Notes under the pieces: model-generated
What the model was told of the DNA's origin: nothing
Databases searched by the model: none
The model's input: the letters and a program-made list of their open reading frames with translations, nothing else
Program-made: the position numbers and the translations under genes
Shown here: positions 11,173-21,548 of the stretch, one piece after another
How the letters are laid out: every line of letters starts with the position of its first letter
How positions within the stretch are numbered: the stretch's first letter is position 1
Assembly: GCA_036346375.1 (NCBI GenBank)
Contig: CM070500.1
Location: 81,882,437 to 81,946,436 of the forward strand
Origin: Guadua angustifolia
Lineage: Eukaryota > Streptophyta > Magnoliopsida > Poales > Poaceae
Direction of reading: 5' to 3'
Length of the DNA stretch: 64,000 bases

Positions 11173-11652
11173 TTTGAAGGCGTGAGAATCGGTGATCTTC
11201 TCAAGGAAGCTTGTGAGAAGACCCGATTGGTTGTGAAGGTAAGGAGCTCGTTTACCCGGAGTGGGGAAGAGCTACCACGAGTGATCGAGGAAGGCTCAAA
11301 TGGGTGGAACCGGTTTGAAGAAGTTTAAGTCACCTCAACGTGGAGTAGGGGAGAACGGCAAGTCTTCGAGACCACAGGATAAATCCTTGTGTTCATCAAT
11401 TGTGGTTTGCATTTCTTATTCTCTTGAGTGAAATTACAATTCAAGCAATTTGAGTATCTTGCTTAGTATATAATTGTATTTGGAATTCTTGAGTAGTTGG
11501 GATAATATAGTGATCACTAGAAGTGCTTGGTAGTAACAGTGTTAAAATTTCAATTCGTGCTTAGAGATCTTGCAATTTGAAATTAGAGTAGAAAATTTTA
11601 AATACCTCACATTCACCCCCCTCTAGTCGGTTATCCTTGATCCTATAACCTC

Positions 11653-12365
11653 ACGGCCTCTGAGATGCATAGACGATAGTGATTCAGTGAAGATTTTCCT
11701 ACAGTGGCACTTGCGCAATCCGACGAAATTCCGATGAACAACTTTTGTTGGCAAATCAACTTAGGGCTTCAATTCCTTAGTTCTTGCTGATCCCAGTGCA
11801 CAACTTTATAGCCGCAAGAGCCCAAGATGTGGCAGCTTGAAATCCTCAGCCATGGCGGACACGGCGACGTGAAGCCGAGTACTGATCGGATATTATGACC
11901 ACATAGGCGCCACGTGTCGTGATGGACGACTGGATGAAGCACTAGAGTTCGGATCAATCTTAGTCGTCCACGAGAATCTAATGATTGAGATCTTAGGACA
12001 AGGCGGATAGGTTGCGAGCGGGTTAAGCCAATGCAGAAAAAGACCTGGGCCAGCTAGGGCTTCAGCCCATTACTATTTAAACAATTTTCAAAGCGTTTTT
12101 CAAATGAAAATAAATCCATAAATTAAAACAAAGCCAAATAAAAAAGCAAAAATATCAAAAAAAATCTGAAAACCATTTTGAAATATTTGGAACTCAAATA
12201 AAGTATCTTTGACAAAAAAATATATTTAAAATTTTCATATATTTATATAACTTTCACAATAGGTCTTAATTCAAAAATATTAAATAAATTCGAGAAAATT
12301 CCAAAATTTACAAAATCATAAATAGCAACATAAAATTAGTTTGAGCTAAAAATTATGATGTTACA
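11653..12365 (-). other. right part of the antisense Tekay-like LTR
   Basis: GC-richer to about 12060, then AT-rich down to GATGTTACA, which is the inverted LTR start. No gene seen. Confidence 0.7.
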
Positions 12366-12370
12366 CATGC

Positions 12371-12964
12371 CAACACGATGAAGCAAAAGTGACAGTGTGG
12401 CTCCACGCATATGCGCAAAAGAGTGTCTGACAACTCGAGTGAATGTAATTGATTTAACTACTTAGATTGTTACTCTTAGTTTCATGCATGGAACTAAAAA
12501 TATCGAGGGGCATAAAATACAGTTAGGAAAAAGAGAAGAGAACCAACCAGTCGTTGTGCCTAGGGGGTTGCTGGGAGACCGTGCTAGGTCAGGAGGTCCA
12601 TAGCGAGGGAGGCCATGGTGGCGGGAATGTCAATAAGCCGTGGTCACCAAAAGAATCTCGCTCATTAATTGAGAGAGATGCGATGAAGCATGGCATGCGA
12701 AGGTCTCTGGTAAGGTTGTGGTGAGCATTGGGTTGAGGGCAAGTTCTTGGTGGTAAGGCCAACGACGGCATAATTGTGGTTGGCAGGGAGGTTGCTGTCA
12801 TAATCTGGTGAAAACGGCGTGCGGCGAGTGATGCGCTACATGTGTGAGGGCAAATCAGGTGTCTAGATAGCACTTTTTAGGCTTCGTGCAAGGTGCTTGA
12901 TCGAAAAGTAATAACCTATTCCATTAGTGAAGGAGGAACTGTATATCGTTCCCTAGTATTTCAC
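12371..12964. other. tail of an element ending CTAGTATTTCAC
   Basis: Unremarkable to about 12900. It then ends in the near-palindrome GGAACTGTATATCGTTCC (12935-12952), followed directly by CTAGTATTTCAC (12953-12964). This is the same terminal architecture as at 6164-6193. The upstream boundary could not be set. Confidence 0.4.
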
Positions 12965-14088
12965 TTTTTTTAGGCGACTAGACAATTGTATACCGTTGCA
13001 ACGGTATAGAAACAAGTTTCATACAGTTTCATCAAGTTTCAAGAGAACATTTGAAAAGTCTCATGATTTTGTGAGTTTCACGTGTTATAGAAATTTCTAG
13101 AAGATTTCAAATGAAAGTTTCATCGAGCTTCAGATTTTGGAAGTCAAGTTTCAACTAGTTTCAATGCATGAGTTTTAGCAAGTTTTAACAAATTTCAACC
13201 ACAAGTTTCAAAAAGTTTCAGCAAGTTTTAACCAAAAATTTAAGAAGTTTCAACAAGTTTCGATTAGTTTCGATGAGCTCACCTGGCTATGATGATACTA
13301 CCACATCGCCAAGGGCCGCTCGACACCATCTGCTACTGACACACCCTCTTCTCTAGCTCTGGCCCTAACTACCATCGTTGCCATGGAGCTAACCAACACT
13401 ACCCACCGCTGAATACATGCTTGAGCTTCGTGTCAAGCCTCAATCTCTCTCCCCAGCTCCAGTTTGAGCTCCATGTCATGTCTCTGAGCCTCTGAGTTGC
13501 ACCAGCATCAGATCCAGCCGAATCCGAGATCAACCTCATTGGATCAGCTGGATCCTATCGTCAACTATGAAAACAATGGTCGGAGCCGCCACTTCCATCA
13601 CTGGACTGGGATGGGGGGCCTCATAGCCATTCATGGCCGTCGAATGCTAGCTCATCAGAGTCATGGCCACTGGATGTGAGCTCACCGGAGTTACGGTCAT
13701 CGAAGGAGAGTCATCAAACCCACCGCTGCTGAAAATGCGAAGGAGAGAGGAGAGGGTGTAGAATCCATATGAGAGAATGAAAGAGGAAAGATCTGGATGT
13801 GTTTGGCCGTATGTTCCCGCTCTTTAGTGGGCCAAGCTTGCCACCACGCTACCTAGATGTTTGCCTACTCTGGCGTCACCACGATTTTCCAAATCAAATC
13901 AACCACCCTTGTTGCTCGCCAAATCGCTGTTGTGTTGGATTAGAGAGGGGAGGTGCATGCGAGGGAGGCGGGATGCAAGGGAGGTTGTCATATGACATGT
14001 CTAGAATATTGGATTCCATCGGATCGGACGGCAACGCTCTATCCCGTTGCATTGGTTGAGAACGATATACTATTATCTAATATTTCAC
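12965..14088. mobile_element. second AAGTTTCA-array element
   Basis: It opens with GTATACCGTTGCAACGGTAT, a partial palindrome near 12988, then about 300 bp dense in AAGTTTCA words. A GC-rich core (13280-13720) and a purine-rich tail follow. It ends GAACGATATACTATTAT plus CTAATATTTCAC (about 14060-14088). Order of parts matches 4725-6193. Open frames across the core are not conserved with the first copy. Confidence 0.5.
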
Positions 14089-15322
14089 CTTCTTTTTTTT
14101 TCTTTTCTTTTTTTCTTTTTTGCTATCCAAACTGATGTTCCTTCTACTGAAAATCGAGTGGATTGGATTCTTCTCCAAAAAAGAGAAGGCGAGAAGGAAA
14201 ATGAATTCTTCAATACAGGTACTACTTCAAGTAGGAGAAACACAAAGATGCAGGATTCTGTTGTTGGATATCTGTCTGAATTGTACTATTTTGGTTCCTT
14301 TGCAATTAATTCACCGAGAACATCTCGCACTTGCCATCCGCTTTCGATTTAGATGCCTCTCCCACCTTGTCACAGCTTGCTTTTCGTGTGTAGTCACCCA
14401 CAAGGGAAGATTCACTCAAAGAAGACATTGTTGTGTGTGTCCTGTCCATATAGTCAGAAACTAGAATTGATACTTTGCAAGAAACAAGGTTGGTGCATTG
14501 GTGATGGATGGATTGCTGCACGGAATATTTATGTTCTTTTTCTTCGGGATGATGATTCTACAAGAGGTCATGGCATTGAGATTTTCCCATGTTATTCTCA
14601 ACTAGTACAATTTTCATTCTGAGAGCCCAGGAGCACTTCGCAATGCATCAACTGACCATATCATATAATAATATTAGGATTACACCAATAGAATCCAAAT
14701 AGCATCTCGTCTAGTATGAACGGACAAGGATGTTTCACAGCAACATAGGAATTCTTTTCAGTACAGTTGATCCTAACACCTAACACCTCTAAGCACCTCT
14801 CAATAAGTTCTTTTAGAGGAGTAGTGCTTGTGCTTCCTCAAATCATTGGAAGGCTTCACTTTCAGCAGGGTACTGTAGCGTATGCATGATGCCATTCAGA
14901 ACTTAAATTATGAATGAAGACACACGATTGGCAAGAATTTCCCGTATATTGTACAGCATAAGCCTCCAAGAACGCTGAAATATTTCTGTTGTTAGTAAAG
15001 CACAAATGTACTTAACTGACCGGAAAATTAGTCCTGGATTTGGTCGTTTCGTATGTACTATTGAAATTTTATGCAAGCAAACTATTAATCTGAATGTGAC
15101 ACCTTCCTTTTGCCACTTTGATCTTTAATTTACTTTTGTTTGGTGTGGATTACAACAAACTTTGTTGTTGTCCATCTGTAGTCATGCACAGATAAGAGAG
15201 ACCTGGTGTTGGCTACTTGGGTCTACCAATGAATGGGAAGAAAGAGTTCATGAAAAAAACATAGAAAAAGGGCATTACAAAAGTTCATTGCACACACACC
15301 ACAAATGTTTCTAATAGAGTAA
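14089..15322. other. intergenic, no gene recognised
   Basis: Begins with a T/C microsatellite (14091-14120). Overlapping frames of 60-114 codons at 14047-14622 show no recognisable domain and no consistent frame. Could hold a decayed gene fragment, but nothing supports one. Confidence 0.45.
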
Positions 15323-15324
15323 TA

Positions 15325-15383
15325 CTTCATCCGTTTCATATTATAAGTCATCTAGATATATTTATAATACAAAAGGGAGGGAG
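15325..15383. mobile_element. very short Stowaway-like MITE
   Basis: Starts CTTCATCCGTTTCATATTAT and ends ACAAAAGGGAGGGAG. These are imperfect inverted ends of the CTCCCTCCGTTTC type, flanked by TA (15323-15324 and 15384-15385). At 59 bp it is much shorter than usual and is probably an internally deleted copy. Confidence 0.7.
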
Positions 15384-15385
15384 TA

Positions 15386-16888
15386 GAAGTAGAACAAACA
15401 GTTGTCTGAATTTTTCTTTCTTGGAACTAAAAAAAATACAACGTATTTCCTAATAGTTATGTAAGTCTAGAAGGTACAAAGTACTGGCATATCTCCGTTT
15501 TGTGGTTGTTATAGTGATGACCTTTTTGTCCAATCTTGGATCTTGGCACCTAACCTTGATAACTATGCTTGCTTGCATAGTAAGGGCTCTTCATTCTCCA
15601 TTTCATTTCCTGTTAATTGGCCAATGTCCTTGATCCTTGAAAAAAGAGAAGGTAAAAAACCACATTAGAAATATTCACAAACATCATCTACTCTATATTC
15701 TGTTTTTGTTTATCACACCCTATCCCATTAAATCTCCTCCTTAATTTTCTTATAGTTGCATTAGAATATGAGATTCCAAATCAAGACAGAGCAAAATAGT
15801 ATCATTCTTGTTTGTTGGAAATGAATCTTGATTTCTTTTTTTCTAGGGCAGTTAGATTAGGTTGAAATGTCTTTCATAGTGATTTATTAATTTACAAGGG
15901 CCGACAAAATAGACTTTCCAATTCCAATCTCTAATTAAGTTTGTAGATTTGGTAGCACTTCATACTGGATGAAACAAGCTTCTGGCAGGAAACAATAGAA
16001 CATAATGTTATCAGGAATCAGGGAACAGTTTGCTACTGCTCAAATATTCCTGACATTCAATTGGATTTTCTTATATCAAGATAGGCTAGCAGTAGCACAA
16101 ATATAAACGGATATTGGACCAGGTTTACTTTCCTAGATAATAACATCAGCATACAATTCGTTCCAAAAACATCAGCAACAGCTCAGATATTGCCTTCACA
16201 TCTCAAAATGTGATACATTCAAGTAGAAGATGACCAAAACTATGATACTAGCTAGGATTAATATAAACTCCAGAAAATGACTCTGTAACAAACTAACAAT
16301 TACTGAAACCAATCCAATCTCAAAACAATCTTGACAATATCGACGCCATCCTTTTGCCTCTAGCTCAGACAAAAATCATTATCTAGCTTCTGTGGCATGG
16401 CATACACGTTCAGCACGTCATAATAAAGATTTAAAAGTATTTTTTAATACAGGCTATGACGAAACACAGGCATTTTTCAGTCAGTTGACCTTTTCGGAAT
16501 AAAAAGCAGTGGCAAATATGCTTTAAGCAAAGGTGTGCGATTCCTGGTATGAACCGTACATAAAATAACATATACAGAATGGCAGTGACAGCATTAGCAT
16601 TATTAGGATCCAAGACTGCATATTCCTGTGGGTTCTAATTGCAGTTAAATAGGCCAGCATACCCAGCATCTGGATTGAATTGTCAATACCATAAAAGGAG
16701 ATGATGCCAATGTGTCCCCTTCCATGGCACAGGTGTGAGCTCCCCAACAATTACTAGTCCCTTGACACATCTTTCTCCCTTATTAAGCCCCCATATGCTA
16801 CATCTTCACCACCACTTATCACAAGGCCACAGAATTCCTTTCCTTCTTTCTTCTCTCCTCCACCTTCTTGTTTCCCTGTGCCATAACC
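15386..16888 (+). other. upstream region of the MYB-related gene
   Basis: AT-rich intergenic DNA leading to the MYB start codon. A pyrimidine-rich stretch (about 16836-16868) precedes the ATG, as in many plant 5' leaders. No clear TATA box or named regulatory site can be claimed. Confidence 0.45.
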
Positions 16889-18353
16889 ATGGCTAGAAAA
16901 TGTTCTAGCTGCGGAAACAATGGTCACAACTCGAGAACTTGCAGCTGGCATAGAGGCCTGGAGAACGGCAGCGGCGGCGGTGGCCTGAGGCTGTTTGGGG
17001 TGCAGCTGCACATAGGCACTTCTTCCCCTCTGAAGAAGTGCTTTAGCACGGAGTGCCTGCCGTCGTCGGCGTCGGCTTATTACGCTTCTGCTGTCGCTGG
17101 GTCCAATTCCTCGCCGTCCGTGTCGTCATCGTCGCTTGTGTCGATCGAGGAGAGCGCCGAGAAGCTAACCAACGGGTACCTCTCCGATGGCCTTATGGGC
17201 AGGGCTCAGGAGAGGAAGAAGGGTGAGTTCAAAACATGGTGATTTTCATGAACAGTTCGTTGGTTTGATACAACACGGTTACATGCTTGATTTGCTATGC
17301 TGAATTTAGCAGATATAGTCTGACAGTGCTCTAATCACCATGAAGTATAAGGTTTGATCAGGAAAAGATTCTGAACATTACTGTAGTTGAGTGGTTATTT
17401 GACTTGTTTGGGTCCTCTTCTCCAATTTTGCCATAGAAGTCCATTTTTCTTCCAGCTTGGTGCAGGGGTATGCATGGCTGACTTAGAGTAACTTAGTAAC
17501 ATCAAGGTTGTTGTCTCTGCCACAAACAAGGACCTACTTTAGCCTAGTTGCCTTAATGATTTGCTTTCAGAGTCTTAAACTCTTAATATGGATTTTCCAA
17601 CTATCAATGTCCTTTCTAACATATATACAATCACCCTTTCAGTTTGCTTGAATTAAGTGCTTTGTTCTACCTCTGAAGGTTGTAAAAATTGCGTCCAAAC
17701 TTAACTACTCAGTGAATTGTCATCAGGTGTTCCATGGACTGAGGACGAGCACCGGAAATTCCTAGCAGGTCTTGAGAAGCTCAGGAAAGGCGATTGGCGG
17801 GGCATTTCCGGCACTTCGTCACGACGCGAACCCCGACGCAGGTCGCCAGCCACGCTCAGAAGTACTTTCTCAGGCAGAGCCGCTTCACACAGAAGAAGAG
17901 AAGGTCTAGCCTCTTTGATGTGGTATGTTCATGTCATGCACCATCTCCGAAACATCATGCATGTGTTGTGAGTTGTAGTAACCTGTCTTGTTTGAACCTG
18001 TCCTTTTTCAGGTTGAAAATGGTGAGCAGGCAACGAGTGTGAATGAACGTTTGAAACTGAAAGATAAGACTAGCTCTGTGTCTGGAATGGAATTCCCTAT
18101 TCTATCTCTAGGTATCAGCAGGCCAAAGCCAGAAGCAGTGCTGCCTCCGTGCCTAACCCTGATGCCAAGCTGCTCACCAGCGGTGAGCAGCACATCCTAA
18201 ACCTTGCACCAAAACTCACTCCTTCCTGATGGCAAAACCTCAGGTGCACCTCCAGACGCCTGACCTGGAGCTAAAGATCTCGACTGGCCGGCAGGCCAGT
18301 CAGACCAGTTCGTCGCCGAGGACAACTTTTTGGGGACTATCAGCGTCACCTAA
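16889..18353 (+). pseudogene. MYB-related transcription factor, copy 1, frameshifted as written
   Basis: Family role: nuclear single-repeat MYB factors that bind I-box/TATCCA-like DNA. Exon 1 (16889-17222) starts MARKC and carries the CCHC knuckle CSSCGNNGHNSRTC, then LFGVQL and GYLSDGL. Exon 2 (17727-17922) begins GVPWTEDEHRKFL and should hold the SHAQKYF repeat. A C is missing near 17817 (TTCCGG versus TTCCCGG in copy 2), so the frame shifts after GDWRGIS and SHAQKYF is lost. Exon 3 (18012-18353) has a further indel near 18196 giving an early TAA, and another near 18226. Introns are GT-AG. The ATG is clear: the knuckle starts four residues later. Every defect is a small indel in a C-rich spot, so assembly error is a real alternative to pseudogenisation. 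Confidence 0.85.
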
Positions 18354-19204
18354 TCCAAAGACCATGCCACGGATGATTGGAAGATCTATTCCTAGAAGAT
18401 GAACTTTGTCAGTGGTGTATGTGTGTGTTCTTGGCAAAACAGTGCCATCCATCATGCGATATCAGGAGATTAAACTTTGCTGGCCTAATTTAGTCATGCA
18501 AAAAACGGTTGCCACTCTCTCTTGCTATCAGTCTATCACCATGGTTTCTTTATGTCGACACAAAGGCAGTGCAGAGTGGGTTTTTTTTTGGCCGGAGAAG
18601 GTGAAAGATGAGCTCACAATATTCACTTATTCAGTTTGCAGTGGTATACTGAGAAGGACAGGCAATCACTAGCCTAGCTAGTGCACAAATCCTTTTTATT
18701 TTATTTCCTTCTTTTTGCAACAGTATGTTATAGTTTATTTGTCCTGATAGACTAAACTCTGCATGGACCGCACCATCTCGAACTGTTACTACGGGTATAT
18801 ATAATGCAGTGACTCCACTTTTGAGTCTTGATTTTACTGTAAAATTTACTTCTTGCGCTGCAAATAAAGATCCCTAGGTTAATTTGAGAAAAATAAGGAC
18901 GGAACAGTAGACCACTCGTCTTTAAATGAATAGAACCTAACTTAACCTAAAATACTTCGACTCTTATCTGTAGATGATTTCGCGTATCATATTATAAATC
19001 CGATCCGGGCCGGCACCTTTTCACTCCTGAATCCTGATAGGATGTTTGTAACTTCCATGAACGAGTCACCGAGCAGGTCCGTGTCATCAAAGATTTGATT
19101 GGATCATGGAACAAATATCTGATAACTGGCCCAAACTGACAGGTGGCAGCCAAGAGATTGTTGCTTAAAGTCGCGCGACAACATCGGTGGTTGGAGCCCT
19201 CATC
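18354..19204 (+). other. 3' flank of MYB copy 1
   Basis: Follows the ancestral stop. It includes a T-rich run that is longer in copy 2 (about 18 versus 10 T), a polyadenylation-like AATAAA near 18864, and unremarkable AT-rich sequence. No separate gene seen. Confidence 0.5.
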
Positions 19205-19578
19205 ATGAGTCGCTTTTCGAAAATTCGAACTCGTTGCTTTTCTTAACTCTGATAAAGTTTTTTAAATCTAACAGCCTTTTAAATATTGTCGTAAAATTAG
19301 TTTCCGTCTCTAACGATAGAAACGTCGTCGAGCAACACGTTTTACCCGTCGTACTCTCACACCGCGGAAAGAGCTACTGAGCTTTCATAGCTCGGTAGGT
19401 TATTGTAGCTACCGAGGCTCTTCCGTGGTGTGGGAGTGTGGCAAGTGACGTGTGTCGCGTGATGGCTTCTATAATCGCGGATGGGTATTTTTTGCAATTA
19501 CGTTTGAAAAGAGAGTAGATTTACAAAAACAATTATCGAAGAATTATAAAAGTGATGATTTCGACGCTTTCATGGACA
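19205..19578. mobile_element. foldback element with long inverted ends (in unit 1)
   Basis: The left arm contains TTTTTTAAATCTAACAG (19257) and TCGTAAAATTAG. It is the inverted counterpart of the right arm, which contains GCAATTACGTTTGAAAAG and GTAGATTTACAAAAAC (about 19493-19530). Pairing extends outward for roughly 100 bp. The core holds a second inverted repeat: CACACCGCGGAAAGAGCT (about 19361) against GAGGCTCTTCCGTGGTGTG (about 19411). Related copies lie at 3231-3545 and 42200-42684; a duplicate of this one is at 22408-22781. Edges approximate, no TSD identified. Confidence 0.6.
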
Positions 19579-19866
19579 AATGCTCAAGGCACCGACAATT
19601 ATGTTCTATTCTCTCATGTACAGTAATACTCCTTCGTGAAAATTATAAGAGATATAGTTTGAATATTCTTCTTGAGAAATATAAAACTTGCATGTAGATT
19701 TAATAAATTATTTTTATTATGTCCATATTTATTCTTTCTCAACTGTGTGCATTTATTCATTATTACTCACACAAAAACTATTCTCTCTCATCTTACCAAG
19801 ACAATTATGAAATGGATCTAAGTCATTTTATCTCATACATTTCTCAATTTAAGTCATCATCATATT

Positions 19867-20159
19867 AATCACGATTATCAATACCATACCGACAACAACC
19901 GATATGGCGATATGTACCATTTGGCACCTAAGCAGTGCGCTCTATGTACCATACCGGTCTTGATACCGGTCAATACTAGCCATAAAAACTTGATCTTGGT
20001 CAATACTAGTCATCTTGGTGGAATTGATACTATGATCTATTGAACTATATGTTATTTAATAGTAATACTATGTATTTGAAGTAATATTAAAAGTGAAATT
20101 TGGTGTCCATATAATTAAACATGTCTATACTTATAAATGTATATTATTATATTAAACCC
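19867..20159. mobile_element. truncated MITE at the duplication junction
   Basis: Begins ATTATCAATACCATACCGAC like the complete copy at 23077-23457. It is cut off at TTAAACCC where duplication unit 2 begins. The breakpoint therefore lies within this MITE. Confidence 0.65.
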
Positions 20160-21548
20160 AAAGCAAGGCGGTGGCCTGAGGCTGTTTGGGGTGCAGCTGC
20201 ACATAGGCACTTCTTCCCCTCTGAAGAAGTGCTTTAGCACGGAGTGCCTGCCGTCGTCGGCGTCGGCTTATTACGCTTCTGCTGTCGCTGGGTCCAATTC
20301 CTCGCCGTCCGTGTCGTCATCGTCGCTTGTGTCGATCGAGGAGAGCGCCGAGAAGCTAACCAACGGGTACCTCTCCGATGGCCTTATGGGCAGGGCTCAG
20401 GAGAGGAAGAAGGGTGAGTTCAAAACATGGTGATTTTCATGAACAGTTCGTTGGTTTGATACAACACGGTTACATGCTTGATTTGCTATGCTGAATTTAG
20501 CAGATATAGTCTGACAGTGCTCTAATCACCATGAAGTATAAGGTTTGATCAGGAAAAGATTCTGAACATTACTGTAGTTGAGTGGTTATTTGACTTGTTT
20601 GGGTCCTCTTCTCCAATTTTGCCATAGAAGTCCATTTTTCTTCCAGCTTGGTGCAGGGGTATGCATGGCTGACTTAGAGTAACTTAGTAACATCAAGGTT
20701 GTTGTCTCTGCCACAAACAAGGACCTACTTTAGCCTAGTTGCCTTAATGATTTGCTTTCAGAGTCTTAAACTCTTAATATGGATTTTCCAACTATCAATG
20801 TCCTTTCTAACATATATACAATCACCCTTTCAGTTTGCTTGAATTAAGTGCTTTGTTCTACCTCTGAAGGTTGTAAAAATTGCGTCCAAACTTAACTACT
20901 CAGTGAATTGTCATCAGGTGTTCCATGGACTGAGGACGAGCACCGGAAATTCCTAGCAGGTCTTGAGAAGCTCGGGAAAGGCGATTGGCGGGGCATTTCC
21001 CGGCACTTCGTCACGACGCGAACCCCGACGCAGGTCGCCAGCCACGCTCAGAAGTACTTTCTCAGGCAGAGCCGCTTCACACAGAAGAAGAGAAGGTCTA
21101 GCCTCTTTGATGTGGTATGTTCATGTCATGCACCATCTCCGAAACATCATGCATGTGTTGTGAGTTGTAGTAACCTGTCTTGTTTGAACCTGTCCTTTTT
21201 CAGGTTGAAAATGGTGAGCAGGCAACGAGTGTGAATGAACGTTTGAAACTGAAAGATAAGACTAGCTCTGTGTCTGGAATGGAATTCCCTATTCTATCTC
21301 TAGGTATCAGCAGGCCAAAGCCAGAAGCAGTGCTGCCTCCGTGCCTAACCCTGATGCCAAGCTGCTCACCAGCGGTGAGCAGCACATCACCAAACCTTGC
21401 ACCAAAACTCACTCCTTCCCTGATGGCAAAACCTCAGGTGCACCTCCAGACGCCTGACCTGGAGCTAAAGATCTCGACTGGCCGGCAGGCCGATCAGACC
21501 GGTTCGTCGCCGAGGACAACTTTTTTGGGGACTATCAGCGTCACCTAA
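20137..21548 (+). CDS. MYB-related transcription factor, copy 2, 5'-truncated with new start
   Basis: Exons 20137-20413, 20918-21114 and 21204-21548 join in frame to 272 residues plus stop. The true start and CCHC knuckle are absent. An ATG at 20137, in sequence contributed by the 3' flank of unit 1, reads in frame into the old exon 1 (MYIIILNPKQ then GGGLRLFGVQL). The MYB repeat is intact: PWTEDEH (95-101), GDW (114-116), SHAQKYF (134-140), with tyrosine in SHAQKYF in place of the last Trp. KKRRSSLFDV follows the repeat, and an EAR-like LELKI (244-248) suggests repressor ability. Without the knuckle, partner or DNA contacts may differ. Whether it is transcribed is unknown: it lacks the ancestral promoter and has 1.8 kb of copy 1 3' flank upstream. 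Ancestral length was about 291 residues. Confidence 0.75.

Larger units (their letters stand above)
9191..11647 (+). mobile_element. solo LTR of Sirevirus/Maximus type, interrupted, TSD ACCTC
   Basis: Flanked by identical ACCTC copies (9186-9190, 11648-11652). It starts TAAAAGCATC(T)AGACCCC and, once the inserted solo LTR is removed, continues GATTTTGGTAATTAATGACAA. It ends TTCACCCCCCTCTAG...CCTTGATCCTATA. The expected TG and CA termini read TA and TA, as C-to-T decay would produce. Net length without the insertion is about 1.7 kb. Inside, in order: a palindromic array (10318-10900), AACGACTAGTTTT box and TATA box, and a conserved leader hairpin. Lineage assignment is from recall of grass LTR ends. 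Confidence 0.8.
6242..12365 (-). mobile_element. antisense solo LTR of a Tekay-like gypsy family, with nested insertions
   Basis: The left end (TATCGGGACCCGAATATGC...) is the reverse complement of the 3' end of the LTRs at 53398-56483 and 59429-62513, including the shared GGATCACGCTAGTGCACAC segment. The right end, GATGTTACA at 12365, is the reverse complement of their TGTAACATC start. Removing the nested solo LTRs at 6554-7004 and 9191-11647 with one TSD copy each leaves about 3,206 bp, close to the 3,085-3,086 bp of the intact family LTRs. Flanks CCTGC (6237-6241) and CATGC (12366-12370) agree at 4 of 5 bases, as an aged TSD would. No internal region is present, so it is read as a solo LTR. 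Confidence 0.82.
16977..20160 (+). repeat. tandem duplication unit 1 (MYB locus)
   Basis: From GGCGGTGGCC inside exon 1 to TTAAACCC, this 3.2-kb stretch is repeated head to tail at 20168-23369. It includes introns, exons 2 and 3, the 3' flank, a foldback element and part of a MITE. The units differ by few substitutions and a handful of short indels. Seven bases between the units (AAAGCAA) match neither parent flank cleanly, suggesting end-joining filler. Confidence 0.95.

Noticed and set aside
14047..14622. Possible gene from overlapping plus-strand frames of 86-114 codons
   Set aside because: The frames begin in a T/C microsatellite, differ in phase and show no motif; no splice model improves them.
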